From NCBI GenBank assembly GCA_004151065.3, contig NWUY0303906578.1, positions 1 through 11,786 of the forward strand: a DNA stretch of 11,786 nt, given 5' to 3'. Under the pieces are notes generated by a model. That model was not told where the DNA came from, ran no database searches, and was given only the letters and a program-made list of their open reading frames with translations. The stretch is from Larix sibirica. Taxonomy: Eukaryota > Streptophyta > Pinopsida > Pinales > Pinaceae. Each line of letters opens with the position of its first letter. The first letter of the stretch is position 1. A program made the position numbers and the translations under genes. Of this stretch, positions 7,658 to 11,786 are shown one piece after another.

Positions 7658-9575
7658 TAGCTAAGTAAAATAATTATATTGTATTTTGATTTTTAGAGTT
7701 GTTTTTAGTTCATTTCCTTGCTCCCTTCATTAGTTTGGATAAGGAATAAGATTAACCATAATAAATATTCTCTTTGGAATCCATATCTACATTTGCTTGA
7801 TAATTCTAGAATTCACCAACTTTATTTGTTGACACTTTTGGAAGCACCTATAAGAAATTTTGTGGAGAATAATAGGCTCCATTGTGCAACTAATTATCTT
7901 TTCAAGCTTTTCAGTACAAGTTTGATGATACTTGCATGGACCTTTTGTTTCATAGAAAAATTCTCTAGCTATTTAGAACACGTATGTGATAGATCATAAT
8001 TTATGTCTAATTGTTTTGCCTATTTTTTTCACAAAATTGTGTGAAACATTGTCCATCGATGTAGGATTACTATTTGTTTGTAATTCCTTGAACAATCCTT
8101 GAGCAACTAGTTTGCCTCTAAGAGCCACTAGAACAGGTATATCTAAAGTTGAGAATTATAGGAAAAACCACCCACCTCATTGTCCCCTTGATATCTCTCT
8201 CGTAAGTCTAAACACATTGTGGAGTTGTTGGTTTTTAATATTCTCTTAAATTAATTCTTTTATTTCATTTATCTTTTATATCCAATAATAGGTAGTATAA
8301 CTCCTAAAAGGTTGCCAGGCCTAGACACCTTGAATAAATGAGTAATTTTATAATATGAATGTGCCTTGCATGCTACTAAAGAAAGGTGAAATAATTATGA
8401 TTAAAAAAGTCCAACTCATTTTCCCCCCTACTACCACTCTTATCATTAATAAATGCTTAGAAGAGTCTTGAAATAGTCCTCAACACAAAGCCTTGCTACT
8501 AATTAATGCTATCAAGAATGGTCATAAATCTGCCCCAAATATGATTTATGTCCTCATCATTGTGGCTCTCTCTTGCTAAGAATAGGGAAGTAACACAATT
8601 TTTTACATGCTCTCGTGTTACTAAGATTGGATTTGAATATTGTAGTATATGAGTGTGATCTATTGCCATTGCAAATCTGCTATAAAACATGATGTAACTC
8701 TGAAATGATGCCCCATTTAGTACTATTATGAATGTTGAGAATAGTTAGGTGCCATTATGTACTAGAAATGGGTATTGCACATTCCTTGTGACTCCATGCC
8801 AGGGAAACATCAAGGAGTGCATCCAAGCTATTCCTAACTAGAGTGAACGGAGAACTTCCCCTTCTCTCTAATCACAAATTTATTAAAGCATTGTTGGAGC
8901 CTTGGGTAGCATTATTACTTGTCAATTCAAATTGTTTATTCTTCAAATTTCTATGTTTTAAAATTAATTTTAATAACTAGGCTTTCAAATCTCATTGACC
9001 CCTTTTCTATTGCAACAATAAACTCTCTAGAATGTTATTTATGAGAGTGACTATTGAGGTCTCGTGAATCATACTAGGATTTTCTCTAAAGTACCCTCTT
9101 AATCAATTCTATATCATGCTTTAATGGAAGGATAACATCTATGACAACAATCAGTAACATCCATAACTATAGTTTTTATTCTATCAAATGCAAGGACTTC
9201 ACCATTCATATAGTTTGAACCAACAAAAATAAATGACTCTTTATATGATTTGATTTTGTACCCAACTAGAGGCCATATTTATCAACACTTGGTTCGAATG
9301 CTTGATGTTTGATCCTCCACTACCTTCACTTGTTTTAGAAAAAAAACAGGCATTGACATTGACCTCTATAGACTACACATTACCCTTAAATGCAATTTGG
9401 CACTTATGTGATGTTGAACTCAAAAAGTGGATAAGTACTAGCTTGGCCTCAAACATTTATCTCAGTGTTAAAACTAAAGGATGCAAGCATGAATATTGGA
9501 GTTGTCACCTAAGATTACAAATGTTTAATCTAGGTGTTAATATAGTCTATCTCCCCTAATGCTTTAATGCTTTAA
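7658..9575. other. Long AT-rich stretch without a supportable gene
   Basis: Frames of 93 codons (7718-7999, +), 63 codons (8499-8690, -) and 85 codons (9302-9559, +) occur, but none shows a family motif. The first could have held the linker of the upstream NTF2-like relic, yet I find no RRM signature such as an RNP1 octamer. The 85-codon frame includes LPSLVLEKKQALTLTSIDYT, which I cannot place. No ordered repeats are visible, except a short doubled TAATGCTTT at 9558-9574 just before the tRNA-like sequence. Confidence 0.45.
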
Positions 9576-9582
9576 AGGGTGG

Positions 9583-9593
9583 TAGCTCAATGG
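9583..9593 (+). promoter_or_regulatory. Pol III A box of the tRNA-like sequence
   Basis: TAGCTCAATGG matches the internal-promoter consensus TRGCNNARYGG at every position and sits where the D arm requires it. Confidence 0.6.
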
Positions 9594-9625
9594 AAGAGTA
9601 CTTGCCTTACAAGCAGGACATTGGT

Positions 9626-9636
9626 GGTTCAATTCC
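9626..9636 (+). promoter_or_regulatory. Pol III B box of the tRNA-like sequence
   Basis: GGTTCAATTCC differs from GGTTCGANNCC by one G-to-A change. It lies 33 bases after the end of the A box, which is normal for an intronless tRNA gene. Confidence 0.5.
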
Positions 9637-9668
9637 TTAGTGCCCTACCCAAATCAACATGATATATA

Positions 9669-9672
9669 TTTT
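9669..9672 (+). terminator. Possible Pol III TTTT terminator
   Basis: A run of four T lies 22 bases past the discriminator base. It could end a Pol III transcript, but short T runs are common in this AT-rich DNA. Confidence 0.3.
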
Positions 9673-11203
9673 ATTTAAAAAAATGATACTTATGTTAATA
9701 TATCTTGACAATCCATTAGCTTTTATACATTATTTTATATATTGTAAAAAAGTCTTATAGTCTCGGGAGAGAGAAAAATATTTTCCTATATTTGCATTTT
9801 ATAGTCTCTAGGTAGATTGTTTTTTGTTTATGGAGAGACACCCACTTAGAGACAATATTATAGACAATTCATAAGTTTTTCTTTGGCATTAATTTGAGAT
9901 GATTTGGTCATTTATTGTCTCAAATATTATCTCAAACCCACCTCTATGAGTAGTGTGACTAATAAGTTCTAAATTTTATAAATCTTAAATTCTAAACGAT
10001 CCTTCACCATATTTAACTAATTAGGATGGGTGTGACCTATGTCATTAGCATGCCACAATACATAATGGTTGGTACAATAATGATGCCAAAACTATGTCCA
10101 TCACCATGTCCGTGCCAATATGGTAGAGTTATAATGATAATAATAGTAAAAAAGTGGTGACTTTATTAGCAATTACAACCTCATTTAGAACATTCATCTC
10201 TCTTCTAATGATGTACGTAATAAGTTGTTAATAAACGCAAGGTGAATGTAATTGGAGAAAATAATGATTGCATAGAAAGACAATAACAACAACTTGCAAT
10301 GCCTTTGCTTATAGGTGTGTGCAATTGCTTCAACTTATTCATGGTGTTCAACTTATGATTCTGTGTGATCTAAATATTGTGTTGAAATTGATTGCATTTC
10401 AACAAAATCCATTCTTTGTTATATTTGATTAGATGTATAGATTCCATCCCTAGGTGATGCAAAGTTGATCCACCTCACCTCTCTTCTTGGCAGTTTTCCC
10501 TCTGAAAATTGTCTCTATTTGCATAATAATATATGATGCATCATTTCTCACCTTCTATCCTTTGCTTGGTCGTTTGTCTCCATGAAACCCCTATATATAT
10601 ACAAATTAGACCTTCATTAAAACCAATCCAACCATGATCACAACCTAGTTATTCCAATAGGAGCTAGTTGCACTCAAAGCTCAAAATTGAGACAAAAGGA
10701 AAGTACAAAGTTTTACAATTTCTTTTTCATTATTCTTAAACTACTATGATTTGTTTAAATTCATCATTTTTAGACAATGACTATGTTTTAAAATCATTGT
10801 GACAAATATTTTTTCTTATAATTTTAAAAATACAAAAACAATTATTTATATCTAGGAGAAAACATCAATGAACCCTTAAAATTAACTATAAAATAATTCA
10901 AGTTGAGACCAAAATTATACTAAATTGTTTCATGTGTTTTTAGTTTGTGAACCCACAACGTTTATTCATAATTTTCCTATTAAAAAAATGGTGAACCTCT
11001 ACTTCATAGTCATTGGGTATATTAAGATTGTTGTATTTGATATATTCATTTTTAATGAGGCATGCCTATTTCATTGATACTTATTGGATTTTGTAACAAA
11101 AAATTGAGCATCTACAACTTATAATTTATTGAGCGATAGAAGTTTTTTTTTTCTAGATTAAATGGAATATATTAAAGATTTAAAAAAAAATCAATGTTGA
11201 TGA
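9673..11203. other. AT-rich stretch without a supportable gene
   Basis: No frame of note occurs in these roughly 1.5 kb. Visible details are a TATATATA core-promoter-like site near 10592, scattered inverted TGAGATAAT/ATTGTCTC-type words around 9740-9960, a small ACAATGA...TCATTGT hairpin near 10775-10802, and homopolymer runs of T (about 11143-11152) and A (about 11181-11189). None supports a gene. Confidence 0.45.
10591..10602 (+). promoter_or_regulatory. TATA-box-like sequence, possible core promoter relic
   Basis: CTATATATATAC follows a C-rich ACCCC and precedes, by about 30-40 bases, a CA-rich leader and the ATG in AACCATGATCACAACC. This resembles the layout of a plant core promoter plus a short leader. 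The ATG frame hits a stop after four codons (ATC ACA ACC TAG), so no gene is attached. It may be a promoter relic or simply AT-rich sequence. Confidence 0.2.
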
Positions 11204-11786
11204 AGTTCTCGTAATATAATTTTTCCAAATTTATTGAAACACGTGTTAAAGGAAATTGAACTTAGAGGTATCCCAGGAAAAACCTTTGAAGTGGTAAGCT
11301 CTAGCAACATGACAAAATTGCTAAAAAAATGGGACACCATGGTGTAATTGCACAATTGTGCTCAATAGATGTTCAAGCATATATACCCTCTATTCACTTG
11401 GATCTCCAAAAGAGTTATTGACAACCATTCCAAGGCATTTGGAGAGATACCTAAAGGTCTTATACTTTCTCGAGATCACAACCATGTTATTCACTTGTAA
11501 CCGAGAAGTGTACCACCTAACATCATATCTTACAAGTACCCATATGCACAAAATACTGAGATCGAGAATATGGTTAAAGAAATGTTAGAAGCTGACATCA
11601 TTCAACCTAGCCAAAGTGATTTCTCTACACCAGCGGTAGTGATTCACAAAATGGAAGTTCCATGGCATATGTGTCCATATTATAGAATGCTCAACATGAT
11701 GGTCGTTAAAGAGAAGTTTTTTATTCATGTCATTGATGAATTGTTAGATGAATACATAGAGCAATTTTCTTTATTAAGTCGAATCT
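11204..11786 (+). pseudogene. Ty3/gypsy retrotransposon pol fragment (pre-RT and start of RT), 3' end cut by window
   Basis: The first part reads LKEIELRGIPGKTFEVVSSS (from 11246) to a TAA at about 11345. A second frame from 11335 gives HHGVIAQLCSIDVQAY and PSIHLDLQ. The first frame resumes at 11414 with AFGEIPKG, has a TAA at 11498-11500, then runs open for 95 codons to the edge. Those codons include SVPPNI, EIENMVKEMLEADIIQPS, FSTPAVVIHK, MCPYYRMLN and VIDELLDE. This is the region leading into, and the first conserved blocks of, a Ty3/gypsy reverse transcriptase, which copies element RNA into cDNA. The catalytic YXDD motif would lie beyond the window. Damage seen: at least two frame changes and one in-frame stop, and Y where the family usually has D in the MCP-DYR block. 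No gag, protease or LTR is visible upstream, so the 5' side is truncated near 11200. Confidence 0.9.

Larger units (their letters stand above)
9576..9647 (+). tRNA. tRNA-Val(UAC)-like gene, probably a pseudogene
   Basis: The 72 bases fold in the canonical order. The acceptor AGGGTGG (9576-9582) pairs with GTGCCCT (9640-9646), with two wobbles and one G-G mismatch. T8-A9 follow. The D stem GCTC/GAGT has one G-T wobble. The anticodon stem CTTGC/GCAGG (one wobble) closes the loop CTTACAA, with anticodon TAC at 9608-9610. A five-base variable loop leads to the T arm, GGTGG/CCTTA around TTCAATT, where only two pairs and one wobble survive. The discriminator is A9647. The damaged T stem suggests a decayed copy. 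The A box TAGCTCAATGG fits TRGCNNARYGG, and the B box GGTTCAATTCC differs by one base from GGTTCGANNCC. A nuclear gene, an organellar transfer or a tRNA-derived SINE head are all possible; the complete anticodon arm favours a tRNA origin. Confidence 0.6.

Noticed and set aside
7718-7999. 93-codon frame as the C-terminal part of the NTF2/G3BP-like gene
   Set aside because: It shows no RRM signature or recognisable linker, and the translation is hydrophobic and unlike the family.
9576-9672. A named plant SINE
   Set aside because: The complete tRNA fold is present, but I see no A-rich tail, target-site duplication or recognisable SINE body.

Overview
The window looks like intergenic nuclear DNA from a land plant, probably one with a large, repeat-rich genome. 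Three things support this: a plant-type Ty3/gypsy reverse-transcriptase fragment at the right edge, a decayed copy of a plant-type NTF2-domain (G3BP-like) gene with what looks like a GT-type intron, and long AT-rich stretches without coding potential. A gymnosperm would fit, but that is a guess. I see no intact protein-coding gene. Most open frames are short chance frames, or frames that a tandem repeat holds open.

Region by region. Bases 1-1734 are relatively GC-rich, unassigned and probably old transposon-derived sequence. They begin with three degenerate units of about 44 bp that carry E2F-like TTTTCGCGCC / GCGCGAAAA motifs. From about 1735 to 4330 there is a large minisatellite-like array of about 30 units with a modal spacing of 75 bp. 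Each full unit joins a CAATGTTGTTGTTGG / TTGTGCTTGTGCTAG segment to a palindrome, GAAGGAAAGCTAGC...GCTAGCTTTCCTTC. The right end of the array switches to a longer variant with a CATAAGTATG motif and then decays to about 4730. Bases 4731-6900 are AT-rich. They hold a 94-bp tandem duplication, an unidentified 117-codon frame broken by one TGA, and a 192-bp foldback element with 93-bp ungapped arms.

The NTF2/G3BP-like pseudogene lies on the + strand at about 6895-7657. It has stops and frameshifts but is clearly recognisable. A tRNA-Val(UAC)-like gene or pseudogene sits at 9576-9647, with intact Pol III A and B boxes but a damaged T stem. The last 580 bp are a frameshifted, stop-bearing piece of Ty3/gypsy pol that runs off the window.

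The parts do not form a working system together. The most unusual item is the palindromic satellite: its unit length is a multiple of three, and at least two of its hairpins have changed symmetrically on both arms. The foldback element and the gene relic come next.
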